This document shows, in pieces, positions 8,777 to 18,547 of a stretch of DNA of 64,000 bases. Made by a program: the position numbers and the translations under genes. The notes below the pieces were generated by a model that was given only the letters and a program-made list of their open reading frames with translations, searched no databases and had not been told where the DNA came from. Source of the DNA: Thioploca sp. (GTDB taxonomy: Bacteria > Pseudomonadota > Gammaproteobacteria > Beggiatoales > Beggiatoaceae); contig JAAUSR010000012.1 in assembly GCA_012032555.1 (NCBI GenBank), positions 44,828 through 108,827 of the forward strand, written 5' to 3'. Each line of letters starts with the position of its first letter. Positions within the stretch are counted from its first letter, which is position 1.

Positions 8777-9583
8777 TTATCTATTATTTGGTTTTATGAG
8801 CAACCGATCTAGTAAGGAAACCAATAAAGCACCATCAGCCGGATGCAGACTATGTGTGCCAACAGTGGTAATAGTAAGTGCTCTACCCTGTAAGGCGGGA
8901 ACATTGTTCATATCTTGGCTGTAGGGCGGTACCCACTGCTCATCACCCACTCTGACAATAGCAACATAAAAAGCGTTTTCTGGATGCGGTTGACGATTAA
9001 GCCAAAACAGAGGGGTAGCGGGATATTCTCTGACTAAATCCCAATAAAGTCCCTCAGAGCGATTAATCGTATCCAGACCTAGAAAAGGTGCAATCCAACT
9101 AAAAGGGCTATTACTTAATTGCGCTCCCACTTCAGCTTTATCTGTTCCCAAGTGAGGACTGGCAATGGTAATTAAACCCTGTACCGGGATTTTACCTGAT
9201 ACCATCACGAGACGAGCTACTACACCACCGGCTGAATGTCCTACCAAAATAAGATCGTTATGAGGATGGCGATAACTGATAGATTGTAAATAAAAATCTA
9301 ACCACTGTGCTTGAACGGGTAAAGGTGCTTCTGAAGGCAGAGTAACCGTATAAACATAACGTTCTGATTGGGAAGGTGGTGTGGGTGGCGGTGGACCTTG
9401 AGGAAACCAATTGCCGCCATCTAGCCAACCCGCCGATTGTAAAGCCGGAATAGTACCGCTAAATCGCCAATCACTACCGTCGGCTAAATAACCGTGAACG
9501 AATACCACTGTTTGTCCAGCATAGCTAAAAGTACTAAACCATAAGCTAGCTAACCCTAATAATATGCTTACATATCGATACAT
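8777..9583 (-). CDS. Secreted alpha/beta hydrolase (lipase/esterase-like)
   Basis: About 268 residues starting with a signal peptide (MYRYVSILLGLASLWFSTFSYA). The oxyanion-type VFVHGY follows the signal, the nucleophile elbow is GHSAGG, and a late GTHSLHPADG supplies the likely catalytic histidine. Strand order and TIASPHLG after the elbow match triacylglycerol lipase/PGAP1-like esterases. The ATG at 9583 is preceded by GGAG at suitable spacing; an in-frame GTG at 9598 is possible but would weaken the signal peptide. Likely a periplasmic or secreted esterase; the substrate is unknown. Confidence 0.8.
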   Translation of the reverse strand: MYRYVSILLGLASLWFSTFSYAGQTVVFVHGYLADGSDWRFSGTIPALQSAGWLDGGNWFPQGPPPPTPPSQSERYVYTVTLPSEAPLPVQAQWLDFYLQSISYRHPHNDLILVGHSAGGVVARLVMVSGKIPVQGLITIASPHLGTDKAEVGAQLSNSPFSWIAPFLGLDTINRSEGLYWDLVREYPATPLFWLNRQPHPENAFYVAIVRVGDEQWVPPYSQDMNNVPALQGRALTITTVGTHSLHPADGALLVSLLDRLLIKPNNR

Positions 9584-9618
9584 TTTATTGCACTCCACTA
9601 AGCTAAAACTTGAATTTA

Positions 9619-10554
9619 TTAGCCATCTCCATTGAGTTGGGTAATCACTTCTTGTAAAACAGCTTCAGCTTGGTCGTTAGGAATTTGACACGTACCGGCT
9701 TTTTCGTGACCACCGCCACCATATTTTAACATCAACGCACCAATATTCGTTCTAGCAGAACGATCAATAATCGATTTCCCCACGGCTAATACCGTATTTT
9801 GCTTTTGTAAGCCCCACAACACATGAATAGAAATATTGCATTCTGGATACAACGCATAGATGACAAAGCGGTTAGCCGTGAAAATTTCTTTTTCATTACG
9901 TAAATCTAATATCACTACATTTTTATATACCTTAGAGCACTTTTCAATTTGCTTCATCGAAGCTTGCTGATGTTGAAAATATAAGTCAATTCGTTCCTTA
10001 ACATCCGGCAACTCCAAGATTTGATCAATCGTGTGATTCTTACAATAGTCGATCAATACCATCATCAAATCGTAATTGGAAATCCGAAATTGTTTAAAAC
10101 GACCTAAACCACTGCGCGGATCCATGAGATAATTTAAAAGTACCCACCCATTTGGCGACAAAATATCCTCACGCGTAAATTGCGCTGAATCGGCTTTGTC
10201 TACCGCTATAATCATCTCTTCACTTACCTTAGGAAAAGCTTCTTGACCACCATAATAATTATAAACCACCCTAGAAGCAGAAGGTGCATCTGGATCAATC
10301 ACATAATTATCTGGTTTTTTACCTAATATTCGATAAGTTTCACTGAGGTGATGATCAAATACTAAATGTGCTCCCGGTACATAGGGTAAGTTAGTCGTAA
10401 TATCATTGGAATTAATTTCAATTTTACCATCTTGCATATCTTTGGGATGAACAAACTTAATATTCTCAATTAAATCCAATTCTTTTAACAACACCGCGCA
10501 AATTAAACCGTCAAAATCACTGCGTGTCACCAAGCGATATTTTTGTCCTGACAT
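9619..10554 (-). CDS. DHH-family phosphoesterase
   Basis: A 311-residue protein with the DHH superfamily motifs. These are SDFDG (residues 12-16) as the first metal-binding motif, VFDHH (65-69) as the DHH triad, DKADSAQ in the middle, and GGGGHEKAG (from 279) as the DHHA1 signature. Members include NrnA-type nanoRNases, exopolyphosphatase-like enzymes and c-di-AMP phosphodiesterases; the subtype cannot be fixed by eye. It is cytoplasmic with no signal or membrane segment. GGAGGAGC lies just upstream of the ATG. It appears to be transcribed alone. Confidence 0.8.
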   Translation of the reverse strand: MSGQKYRLVTRSDFDGLICAVLLKELDLIENIKFVHPKDMQDGKIEINSNDITTNLPYVPGAHLVFDHHLSETYRILGKKPDNYVIDPDAPSASRVVYNYYGGQEAFPKVSEEMIIAVDKADSAQFTREDILSPNGWVLLNYLMDPRSGLGRFKQFRISNYDLMMVLIDYCKNHTIDQILELPDVKERIDLYFQHQQASMKQIEKCSKVYKNVVILDLRNEKEIFTANRFVIYALYPECNISIHVLWGLQKQNTVLAVGKSIIDRSARTNIGALMLKYGGGGHEKAGTCQIPNDQAEAVLQEVITQLNGDG

Positions 10555-11040
10555 AAGTTAGCTCCTCCAAACTTTAAAAACAGCTAATATTTTATAGACA
10601 AAAACCAGGTTTCTGTACTAGGTGATGACGTGTGTGAAAGCATTGCAATAAAATCCATGTTATCATTGTGTTAAAAATCTCACCGGTTAGTTACCACGCG
10701 ATGTTATCTATCATCAGGATGACATTCATTAACCGAGTGGAATATTGAAAATTCAATAAATGAGTTATTATAAAGTTAACCGACATAAAAATACCTGTCA
10801 CCTTCATTTAAACCATCATTCAGTTAACAAAACCGGAATCCCTTAAAAAAATAACTCGAAGATTCCAATCAGGCTTGGATAATGGAGACTATTTTATAGC
10901 TACCTTATCCCTAATACTTCCATTAGCTTAAAACACGGAACATTATTTCAACCTCTTAACTGATAAGCAAGTCCAATTACATTTCTATAATAGAAAATTT
11001 ACGGGTTACAAGAAAGTCGCCTCGGTTTAATCCCCTACCA
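10555..11040. other. Intergenic region, no gene seen
   Basis: These 486 AT-rich bases separate two minus-strand genes. They contain scattered short inverted repeats but no recognisable RNA gene, terminator with T-run or long frame. The end next to 10555 must hold the promoter of the DHH gene. Confidence 0.4.
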
Positions 11041-13083
11041 TTAAAATGATTGAATAGACTTTACTGATTTTTGAAAAGTAGCTATTGTTGTTGGAACGAT
11101 TAAGGATTTACCAACCATCACTGAATTATCTTTTAATTCATTGAGTTTACGAATAACAGCCACGGTGGTTTGATAACGCTTAGCAATATTCCATAATGTT
11201 TCACCCTCTTGAACCTGATGTTGTTGAGTTTCTGCCTGAGCTTCTAAGTTAGAAGCTATTATAGGTGGTTGCGAAGGCAATAGGTTAGTTGGTACTTTTA
11301 ACCGCTTGCCTACATATAATGCTTGATCGATTTTAAGATTGTTTAACTCCCGTAATTGAGCGACAGTAGTATTATATTGTTTCGCAATACGCCATAAATT
11401 TTCACCATTATTCACTTCATGTTGTTGTGTAGCTGTATTAACAACCGACACCAATGAGGGTGGTTCTGTGACTTGACTAGATGAAGTGGCTACCAGTCTA
11501 TTTGCTGGGTTGGTATCAACATAAGTAAATAAACGTTGTTCTATCGGCAATTCAGCCAGACGTTGTTTAAAGCTTTCTGCTCTATGAATTGGTAAAATTA
11601 AATGGTAAGGACCGGCTGGATCCGGTGCTTCACGTCGAAAAGCCGCATTCAAACGTTTAAATTCACTAAATGATAAACCCGCTAAATTAGCAGCCATAGA
11701 TAAATCAATAGGATAATCAATATTGACTCTTTGTAAATAGGGCTGATCAGCAATCGTGCTTAATTTAATGCCATATTCTTCAGGATGTGCCACCATCTTA
11801 GCGAGTGCGAGCAATTTAGGAACATATTCACGGGTTTCGGTAGGTAATTCTAATGACCAAAAATCGGTTGGCTTTTCCTGTTCTAAGTTTTTATTTATGG
11901 CTTTGCGTAGATTTCCCTGACCATAATTATAAGCAGCCAGTGCGAGTGGCCAATCCTGGTCAAAAGTTTTATACAGCTTCTGTAAATAATCTAAAGCGGC
12001 TGAAGTGGAAGCCATAATATCACGACGCGCATCATACCAAATGTTTTGCTTTAATCCATATTCATCTGCGGTTGAGGCTATAAATTGCCATAGTCCAGCG
12101 GCACTCTTATGTGATAATGCCATCGTTTCATAGGCACTTTCAATTGCCGGTAATAAAGCCAGCTCTAAGGGCATATCTCGTTTCTTTAGTTCCTGAACAA
12201 TGTGATAAAGATAAGGGCGAGCTTTAGTAGAAATTCGGTTAAAATAGGCGGGGTATTGTGTATATTTATCGATAAAACGTTGAATTTCAGCATGTTCAAT
12301 TGGCGGTAATTGATAACCCTGACGAATCCGATCCCATAGATCACGGTGGGATGCCCCAGAATAACGATTTTTATAGGGTTTATTTCTAGTAACCACTAAC
12401 AGCGACTTCTGCTGAGAGACTTGACGTGAACGGGTTTTAGGCTGTTTCTTTATTGAAGATTGTTCATGAGCCATTGAATAATTATTTTGACTCGATCTTT
12501 TAACGTCTTGGTTAGAATTGAATTGCTTAGTTGAAGCGAGTTTCTTGTTACTGGTAGGGGTAGCTTGAAGTTTAACTGGGGGGGTGAATGAATTAATAAT
12601 GCTTTGTTGAGTAGTAGTCGATTTATTGGATTCAGTTGAAGAGATACCTGGCTGATTTTTCTTCAATTGGTTAGTCTTGTTTGGAGAAGCATTTAATTGA
12701 GTAGCTGAAGACATTTGTAGAATTCGGTCTGGAAGCGTTTGTGGTAGCCACCGGCTCGCGCGTAAAGTCGGTGAGACTTTTTTCATGGAATTCTTGGGTT
12801 GTTCAGTTTCAACCGGCCATGGCGTAGTAAATAAATGACTTGACTCTGGTGGAAAGGTTTTATCAAAAAACGCAAAAGCTAAGGCAGTTGGTTCGGTCTC
12901 AATTCGATAAGTAGAATCAGCGGCTAATGAACTCTGGGTAGAGTTATTATCCGCCATATCTGCGCGTGTTTGCTGTTGAGGTAACTTTTCCCTACCAGAA
13001 CTCGGTTTGGTAACTAAGGTATTACAGCCAACTAGGCTTATCATCATGGCAACGGGTAATAAAAGTGAAATATACGTATTCAT
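11041..13083 (-). CDS. mltD: Membrane-bound lytic murein transglycosylase D
   Basis: A 680-residue lipoprotein (lipobox LVGC, Cys20). It has a long Ser/Thr/Gln-rich linker to about residue 245, then an SLT domain with catalytic Glu315 (LLPAIESAYE), SAAGLWQFI and ALAAYNYGQGN. Two LysM domains near the C-terminus (around 553-598 and 617-661) bind peptidoglycan. The order lipobox-SLT-LysM is that of MltD, which cleaves the MurNAc-GlcNAc bond to form 1,6-anhydro ends. The extended linker makes it longer than E. coli MltD (about 450 residues). The next minus-strand gene upstream is psd. Confidence 0.92.
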   Translation of the reverse strand: MNTYISLLLPVAMMISLVGCNTLVTKPSSGREKLPQQQTRADMADNNSTQSSLAADSTYRIETEPTALAFAFFDKTFPPESSHLFTTPWPVETEQPKNSMKKVSPTLRASRWLPQTLPDRILQMSSATQLNASPNKTNQLKKNQPGISSTESNKSTTTQQSIINSFTPPVKLQATPTSNKKLASTKQFNSNQDVKRSSQNNYSMAHEQSSIKKQPKTRSRQVSQQKSLLVVTRNKPYKNRYSGASHRDLWDRIRQGYQLPPIEHAEIQRFIDKYTQYPAYFNRISTKARPYLYHIVQELKKRDMPLELALLPAIESAYETMALSHKSAAGLWQFIASTADEYGLKQNIWYDARRDIMASTSAALDYLQKLYKTFDQDWPLALAAYNYGQGNLRKAINKNLEQEKPTDFWSLELPTETREYVPKLLALAKMVAHPEEYGIKLSTIADQPYLQRVNIDYPIDLSMAANLAGLSFSEFKRLNAAFRREAPDPAGPYHLILPIHRAESFKQRLAELPIEQRLFTYVDTNPANRLVATSSSQVTEPPSLVSVVNTATQQHEVNNGENLWRIAKQYNTTVAQLRELNNLKIDQALYVGKRLKVPTNLLPSQPPIIASNLEAQAETQQHQVQEGETLWNIAKRYQTTVAVIRKLNELKDNSVMVGKSLIVPTTIATFQKSVKSIQSF

Positions 13084-13192
13084 AGAGGCGCAATGCTATG
13101 TAAGTTTGGCATAAAAATCAATACTTAAGTTGATTTTATTCGAAATCTCCATAAAAATGAATTACTAACCTAGCTCTTAGCGATGAGATATT

Positions 13193-14074
13193 TTACGGCA
13201 AACATCGTGCCAAAGATTGGCCCATGAGTAGTTTATGAGTAACCCTAATCTCAGATAACCAACTGATTTGATTGGCATTAAATAATAAAATAACGGTTGA
13301 ACCCATATTAAAACGACCTAATTCAGTACCTTGAGATAAAACTGGTGCGCTAGTAGTAGGATAATGCCAACGTTGCACTTGAGATAAATAATTAGGCGTG
13401 ATCACCCCAGCCCAGACGGTTTCTATACTACCCACCAGAAGTGCGCCAACTAAAATTAAAGCCATTGGCCCAACTGCTGTTGTAAATAAACAAATAACTC
13501 GCTCATTACGCGCAAATAGATTGGGAACAACTCGACTGGTGCGTTGATTGACACTAAATAAACGCCCAGGAACATAAACCATATCCGTTAATTGTCCAGT
13601 CACGGGCATATGAACACGGTGATAATCTCGAGGTGACAAATACAAAGTACAAAATAAACCCGCTTTAAACCGAGTTACAATATCAGCTTGTGTTGCTAAT
13701 AAATCTTCTAATTGAAAAAAATGATTTTTAGCTTGCAGTAACTGACCCCGCTCAATGTGACCGATTTGGCTGATTTCACCATCGACTGGGCTAATAATTT
13801 CGGCTTGTTTGGATAGCGGGCGCACTGTCGGCTTAAGCGCACGGGTGAAAAATTGATTAAACGTAGTATAGTGACTTACCTCTGGAAATTGGGCACTGTT
13901 CATATCTACCTGATAAAGTTTGATAAATCCCCTAATAAACCAATAAGTAAGCGGTCCTAAAGCTAATCGAGTGATTTTAAAAACTAATCGTGATAATCCC
14001 TGTTGGGGAATAACATACTGTATTGAAGTCAAAAGCCGATCAAACCACCTAGATTTAGTAAAATAATCATTCAT
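13193..14074 (-). CDS. psd: Phosphatidylserine decarboxylase proenzyme
   Basis: A 293-residue enzyme that makes phosphatidylethanolamine from phosphatidylserine. The family motifs are present: VDGEI with Asp98, YHRVHMP with His152 and His155, and the self-cleavage motif. The latter reads MGST (Gly258-Ser259) instead of the usual LGST; the Gly-Ser bond that yields the pyruvoyl group is retained. The N-terminal hydrophobic regions suit membrane attachment. Length is normal for the bacterial enzyme. The ATG start follows soon after the upstream methyltransferase gene on the same strand. Confidence 0.93.
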   Translation of the reverse strand: MNDYFTKSRWFDRLLTSIQYVIPQQGLSRLVFKITRLALGPLTYWFIRGFIKLYQVDMNSAQFPEVSHYTTFNQFFTRALKPTVRPLSKQAEIISPVDGEISQIGHIERGQLLQAKNHFFQLEDLLATQADIVTRFKAGLFCTLYLSPRDYHRVHMPVTGQLTDMVYVPGRLFSVNQRTSRVVPNLFARNERVICLFTTAVGPMALILVGALLVGSIETVWAGVITPNYLSQVQRWHYPTTSAPVLSQGTELGRFNMGSTVILLFNANQISWLSEIRVTHKLLMGQSLARCLP

Positions 14075-14099
14075 AAAAATTCAATCATTCATTTAATTA

Positions 14100-14834
14100 T
14101 CAAGCGACCAGTAAGGCATAGCGGGCAATAATTTGTAAAGTCTCATCTAAATATAAATTAAGTATTTTCAACAAGTCTAATTCTGTTAACTGGCTACAAA
14201 GTACTTCTTGTTCATCCAGAATAACAGTCACATGCTGTTGTTCAACTAAGGTTCTCATTATCTTTAGTAACGCTACTCGATTATTCTTACCATTCAAATG
14301 AGGTAATAATTGGCTGGTAAATTCATCAAGTTGTCCTAATTGTCCCAAAGAATTAACCACCGTGGTTTGTCCTTGTGCAGCTTGCCAACGAGCGAAAGGA
14401 ATCGCGGTTGGATAATCACTATGCGTGGTAGGTAACAGTGGAGTGGCATGAAGATCCAAGCTAATTAATTCCTGACAAAATAAAGATAATAATTCTTGGG
14501 CTAAAATTGCTGTTAACGCTGGGGTTGATAAAGTAGCGCCATCTTGCTGCAAATGCAGGTAAGTCACTAAATCTAAGAAATAAATATTACTTGGATAAAT
14601 ATCAATCAGATAAAGTAATGTCCTTTGAATTAAAGAACTGTTGATAGGAATCGGCTGACTATTCGGTTTCTGAAAATAAATCGTAGCTAGAGAATTAACC
14701 TCAACTGATGAATGAGTAGTTTGTAAAAAGGGCATTGCTGCAACATAGAAATGTGACATTAATTTTGGATCCAATTCTCGGTTGACAGCCAAACCTTGAT
14801 GACAAAGTAACGTCATCCGCAATTTGCGATTGGA
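14100..14834 (-). CDS. Methyltransferase regulatory domain, C-terminal part of split gene
   Basis: This frame continues the upstream methyltransferase. Starting at the T-run the residues are SNRKLRMTLLCHQGLAVNREL, the junction expected for proteins that pair a class I methyltransferase with a methyltransferase regulatory domain. The rest (about 230 residues) is helical and ends in a winged-helix-like segment. Read alone its only starts are TTG or internal ATG, without a Shine-Dalgarno. Joined to 14813-15673 the protein would have about 523 residues, normal for this family. A missing T at 14834-14840 or a -1 slip on T_TTT_TTT would restore it. Confidence 0.65.
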   Translation of the reverse strand, partial: SNRKLRMTLLCHQGLAVNRELDPKLMSHFYVAAMPFLQTTHSSVEVNSLATIYFQKPNSQPIPINSSLIQRTLLYLIDIYPSNIYFLDLVTYLHLQQDGATLSTPALTAILAQELLSLFCQELISLDLHATPLLPTTHSDYPTAIPFARWQAAQGQTTVVNSLGQLGQLDEFTSQLLPHLNGKNNRVALLKIMRTLVEQQHVTVILDEQEVLCSQLTELDLLKILNLYLDETLQIIARYALLVA

Positions 14835-15673
14835 AAAAAATCCATATATTGCTCATGAGTTACCCAATCACCACCCAAATTAAATTTGAGCGGTTGCCCA
14901 GTAGATAAAGCATCTCGAAATTTAACATCCGTCACGTATTCTAAGCCATATTGTTGGGCTTGTTCGATAAATTGATAAAAATAAAGGGGATGATTTTCTA
15001 CCTCTAACAAATCATGATATAAATAATTATCTCCATCGGGTTTTTGTAAACGGGTTAATTGTTCTTGTAATAGCAAAGTATAAGCATCTTGATGAGGTTG
15101 ATTGTGCTCAATAACCGCTTGCAATAATTGCTTGGTTTCTAAGGGACGAATGGTATTATCCTCAAATTGGTGGAAGTGATAGTACTGTATCATATCTCGC
15201 ATAATCTGATTCAAATACCAACCTGGATAGGTATTGTAACTAATATAGGCAATTCCGTTAGATACTAAATGATGTTGGCAAATACTCAATAGTTTCTTCT
15301 GAACGGAGGAACTCACCCAAGAATAAACGCCATGAATAATAATATAATCAAATTGACCCCAAGAATCATCGACATCTACAATATCTAATTGTTTAAGAAC
15401 AATATTATTTAAACCAACTGCCTTAATTATTTGTTGACCAGCAGCGATTTGTCGCGCTGAATAATCAATCCCCAAACAATGTGCTTGTGGCCAACTTTGA
15501 GCGATTGCCAGGAGATTAATTCCATTACCACAACCTAATTCTAATATTCGAGCTGTCGTTAATAACGGGGGTTGCAAATTAAATAGCGTGGCTAGAGTCG
15601 CCAAATGTCGCGGTTGAATGTCTGGACGAATTAAGCACAGATAGGGGAAATCGTCGTAGGTATGGTTTATCAT
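14813..15673 (-). CDS. Class I SAM methyltransferase, N-terminal part of split gene
   Basis: A 286-residue frame with SAM motif I ILELGCGNGINLLAIA, motif II CLGIDYSARQI, and FDYIIIHGVYSWV. It continues through YISYNTYPGW to EQYMDFF, after which the frame ends quickly in PIANCG. The conserved protein clearly goes on in the -1 frame. The T-run of seven (A at 14834-14840 on the plus strand) lies exactly at the break. Targets of this methyltransferase class are mostly unknown; it is distinct from the glycan-cluster methyltransferases at the left end. Confidence 0.75.
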   Translation of the reverse strand: MINHTYDDFPYLCLIRPDIQPRHLATLATLFNLQPPLLTTARILELGCGNGINLLAIAQSWPQAHCLGIDYSARQIAAGQQIIKAVGLNNIVLKQLDIVDVDDSWGQFDYIIIHGVYSWVSSSVQKKLLSICQHHLVSNGIAYISYNTYPGWYLNQIMRDMIQYYHFHQFEDNTIRPLETKQLLQAVIEHNQPHQDAYTLLLQEQLTRLQKPDGDNYLYHDLLEVENHPLYFYQFIEQAQQYGLEYVTDVKFRDALSTGQPLKFNLGGDWVTHEQYMDFFPIANCG

Positions 15674-15739
15674 GGCATAAATTAACTCAATTTTCTAAAA
15701 AAGTTTTGGCATCTTGTTCCCCAATTTTACTTGGGTAAG

Positions 15740-15805
15740 TTAAGCTGGTTCTGTTGACAATTTAAGATCGAGTGTGTCCTACACACCGTTTAGAAAACCA
15801 GTTAA
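15740..15805. repeat. Nested inverted repeat / structured element
   Basis: Outer arms TTAAGCTGGTT (15740-15750) and AACCAGTTAA (15796-15805) pair with one bulged G. Inside lies a small perfect hairpin GTGTGT-CCT-ACACAC (15772-15786). It could be a structured RNA or terminator upstream of nothing obvious; function unknown. Confidence 0.35.
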
Positions 15806-15881
15806 CCTTGCTTAAAACCCTATGCATCAGGTGAATAATTTAGCCAGTGTTATGCTAAATTGCCTTCAAGAATAACTGTAG

Positions 15882-15901
15882 GTCGGCAATCCGTTGCCGA
15901 C
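15882..15901. repeat. REP-like palindrome
   Basis: Perfect arms GTCGGCAA (15882-15889) and TTGCCGAC (15894-15901) with loop TCCG. Surrounding bases (GTAGG before, CTACGG after) resemble the GTAGGGTGGGCAA elements at 54.8 and 63.9 kb, suggesting a diverged member of the same family. Confidence 0.45.
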
Positions 15902-16131
15902 TAGCGGCGAAAAAATTCACGCCCTACGGAATAGTTCTCTTCTTGGAGGCAGCTTAGTATTTAGTTTAAGTCGGGTGAGAATTCTTTCCCACCAGTTCTC
16001 ATCGTTAAATTTCGACATAAATCGAGAGTAATTGCCGATCTACGCCTAATATCATCAATCTCATCGTATCATTTGAAGAAAATAATGAGGGCAGAGTTGG
16101 TATCGATAAGAAAGAGTAGCATTCATTAAGA

Positions 16132-18078
16132 TCATTCGGAATGACAAGTCCAAGCGATACCTTCAATATCGTTATAAGGCGTTTCAATAGGAAAATCGGC
16201 TCCATCAACGATAGCACAACGGTTAATATCAAATAAGTGAATGGCAGTATCGTTAGCCTGATGTAAAGCAAATAGCAATAAACCATCCTCTGATGATATT
16301 TCTAGAGCTTCGACGCCCTTGGGAAAATTATCACAAGCTTTGGCAACGGTACCGGTATCATGAAAATATTTATATAAAGTGGTTCCCTTAGCACCATACA
16401 AAATCTGACCTTCACTATCCCAAGTAATTCCTTCTACTTGAGCAGAATAATGAAATATTTCTTGGGGATAACAAACACCATTATTAATTTGTTTCAGATC
16501 AATAACAAATAGTCCTTTACCTCCCGCCCATAACCATAAATCTTGGCTATCGGGATAAAAAGAGATAGCGGATACTTTACCTAATCCAGTACTACAAATT
16601 GGTGTCAATTCACCATTATCTGAGTTAACTTGGTAAAGATAACCTTTTTCATGGTTAGCTTGAGCATTATCACCCGACGAAGCATAAATTTCGGTGGTTG
16701 CTGAAAGAATATCCATATCTTCAATATCATACTCCGGATAAATATTTCCTAATGGCGTAGTGGCAAAATGATTTTGGGGATCCACCGTAAAGAATTGACT
16801 ATTATTAAGACCTTCATCTTGTAAAGCGTAGAGTAAACAGGTTGACTTTTCGTTAGTTGTTGAATTTTCATTGGTTAGTGATTGAGTTGCAGCAGCTTGA
16901 TAATTTAACTTGGCTGGTGAATTTTTCAAGCAAGGGGTTTGAGTACTCAACCAATTTGAATTTAACTTATTGGTCCAGATAAATAAATTAGAGTCAGAGT
17001 AGGTCAAATGGTTATCGTCTAAGCTTAAATAACTCAGTCCCGTTAAGTTCATTAATGTTGATGGAATGTCTCCACATAATTCATTATTACTCAGATAAAG
17101 ATCTTGCAAATTATTTAAGTTTCCCAATGCTTCTGGAATCGTACCACTGAATTGATTATTCTCTAGGACGAGTTGTTGTAGATTAGCTAAATTTCCTAGC
17201 GATTCCGGAATGATACCCGTCAATTGGTTATTATCTAAATACAGTACTTGCAAATAGTTTAGATTTCCGAATGAGTTAGGAATAGAGCCGCTGAGTTGAT
17301 TATCATTTAAAACGAGCCATTGTAAATTGCTTAATTTTTCTAGCCATTCCGGTAGGGTACCGCTCAGTTGATTATAATCGAGCTTAAGCCGCTGTAATTT
17401 TTTCAAATTAATTAGGGGACGCGGAATGGAACCGGTGAGCTGATTATGACTTAAATCTAGCCCTTGTAGATGACGTAAATTGCCGAGTGACTCAGGAATA
17501 GCAGCATTCAGTTGATTATTATTTAAAGACAGGGTTTGCAATTGCTCTAAATTTCCAAGTGACTCAGGAATAGAACCATTCAGTTGATTACTGTTTAAAT
17601 AGAGCCCTTGTAAATTAACTAAATTTCCTAACGAATTCGGAATAAAACTCTCGAGGTGATTACCACTTAAATATAGGATTCTTAAACGCCTTAATTGACC
17701 TAAAGAATCCGGAATGAAATGACTTAATTGGTTATTACTTAAAGAAAGCTCTTGTAATTGGTTTAATTGACCAAGGGAATCCGGAATAGAACCATTGAGA
17801 TTATTATTTTCCAGGTAAAGCTTCGTTACATAACCGTTGTCACAGTTCACTCCCCACCATTGACACGGGGTGTTATTCTCATTCCAACCGGTATTTTTTT
17901 GCCAAGTGGCGCCATTAGTTTGGTTATAGAGAGTAAGAAGTACTTCACATTCAGTGATGGGAATTATCGTTACATTTGAACACTGAGTCGTCGCTTGTAC
18001 CAAAGACCATGGTAAAATAAATAAAGTAAGTCCCAGAAATTTAAGAAGTTGATTGTTTAAGCAAGCTATGTTGGGCAT
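16132..18078 (-). CDS. Secreted plant-type leucine-rich repeat protein
   Basis: About 648 residues with a signal peptide ending near VQATTQ. An LRRNT-like cap (GWNENNTPCQWWGVNCDNGYV) is followed by about twelve 24-residue repeats of the plant/receptor-kinase type (LQxLxLxxNQLxGxIPxSLGNL) at roughly 70-385. A C-terminal 220-residue region with repeated YxVDxxN.. blades (LYALQDEGLNNSQFF, LYQVNSDNGELT, LWLWAGGKGLFVIDL) looks like a beta-propeller, so this is an LRR-propeller combination. Probably a surface adhesion or protein-binding molecule. ATG at 18078 has AAGGAAGG eight bases upstream; an in-frame GTG nine bases earlier is less likely. Confidence 0.85.
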   Translation of the reverse strand: MPNIACLNNQLLKFLGLTLFILPWSLVQATTQCSNVTIIPITECEVLLTLYNQTNGATWQKNTGWNENNTPCQWWGVNCDNGYVTKLYLENNNLNGSIPDSLGQLNQLQELSLSNNQLSHFIPDSLGQLRRLRILYLSGNHLESFIPNSLGNLVNLQGLYLNSNQLNGSIPESLGNLEQLQTLSLNNNQLNAAIPESLGNLRHLQGLDLSHNQLTGSIPRPLINLKKLQRLKLDYNQLSGTLPEWLEKLSNLQWLVLNDNQLSGSIPNSFGNLNYLQVLYLDNNQLTGIIPESLGNLANLQQLVLENNQFSGTIPEALGNLNNLQDLYLSNNELCGDIPSTLMNLTGLSYLSLDDNHLTYSDSNLFIWTNKLNSNWLSTQTPCLKNSPAKLNYQAAATQSLTNENSTTNEKSTCLLYALQDEGLNNSQFFTVDPQNHFATTPLGNIYPEYDIEDMDILSATTEIYASSGDNAQANHEKGYLYQVNSDNGELTPICSTGLGKVSAISFYPDSQDLWLWAGGKGLFVIDLKQINNGVCYPQEIFHYSAQVEGITWDSEGQILYGAKGTTLYKYFHDTGTVAKACDNFPKGVEALEISSEDGLLLFALHQANDTAIHLFDINRCAIVDGADFPIETPYNDIEGIAWTCHSE

Positions 18079-18087
18079 ATGATTCAC

Positions 18088-18547
18088 CTTCCTTCTTTCA
18101 GAAGGATATTTAATTATTATATACTATAATACAACATTAGTATAGCATTTCTAATGAAGAAATAGTAGAACTAATATTAGTAGAATATTTCTGAAGTTAA
18201 ATTAGAATATGAAACTATTTAACATTAGTGCGTTGTAACCACTTACTGTAGCGATAGGTTACACGGCGCTAACTTATGTTCAGATCGATGATCTGATATA
18301 CAAATTTCGTTCCGGTAAGTTAAGTAACTTGATTCTGGACGGGCTATGCCTGAGAAGTTTACTATTATCCTGGTTAACGATTCAGCATTCACTAATAACT
18401 GATAAGTAAGATCGTGGATAAACTCTTAACGAAAAAATATAAATTAATATATAATAAAACTTTAATAAGTTAGCTAATTATAATAATCTCTACCTTTTTT
18501 AACAGTCGGGATCATACACATCTTATTGATTTATTAGGGTTATAAAC
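18088..18547. other. Intergenic region between divergent genes
   Basis: These 460 AT-rich bases lie between the divergent LRR and lysyl-tRNA synthetase genes and must contain both promoters. No T-box, riboswitch or RNA gene was recognised. Confidence 0.4.

Larger units (their letters stand above)
15674..16131. other. Intergenic region with inverted repeats
   Basis: These 458 bases separate two minus-strand genes. They hold a nested stem-loop (15740-15805) and a REP-like palindrome (15882-15901), listed separately. Short frames here are not convincing. The part near 16010-16130 is opened by a frame overlapping the LRR gene, which I regard as a shadow. Confidence 0.4.

Noticed and set aside
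16005..16286. Minus-strand frame overlapping the LRR gene end
   Set aside because: Shadow of the LRR coding region in another frame with no protein-like features.
18088..18547. T-box or other leader controlling lysK
   Set aside because: No T-box motif or specifier stem was seen, and T-boxes are not expected in this group.
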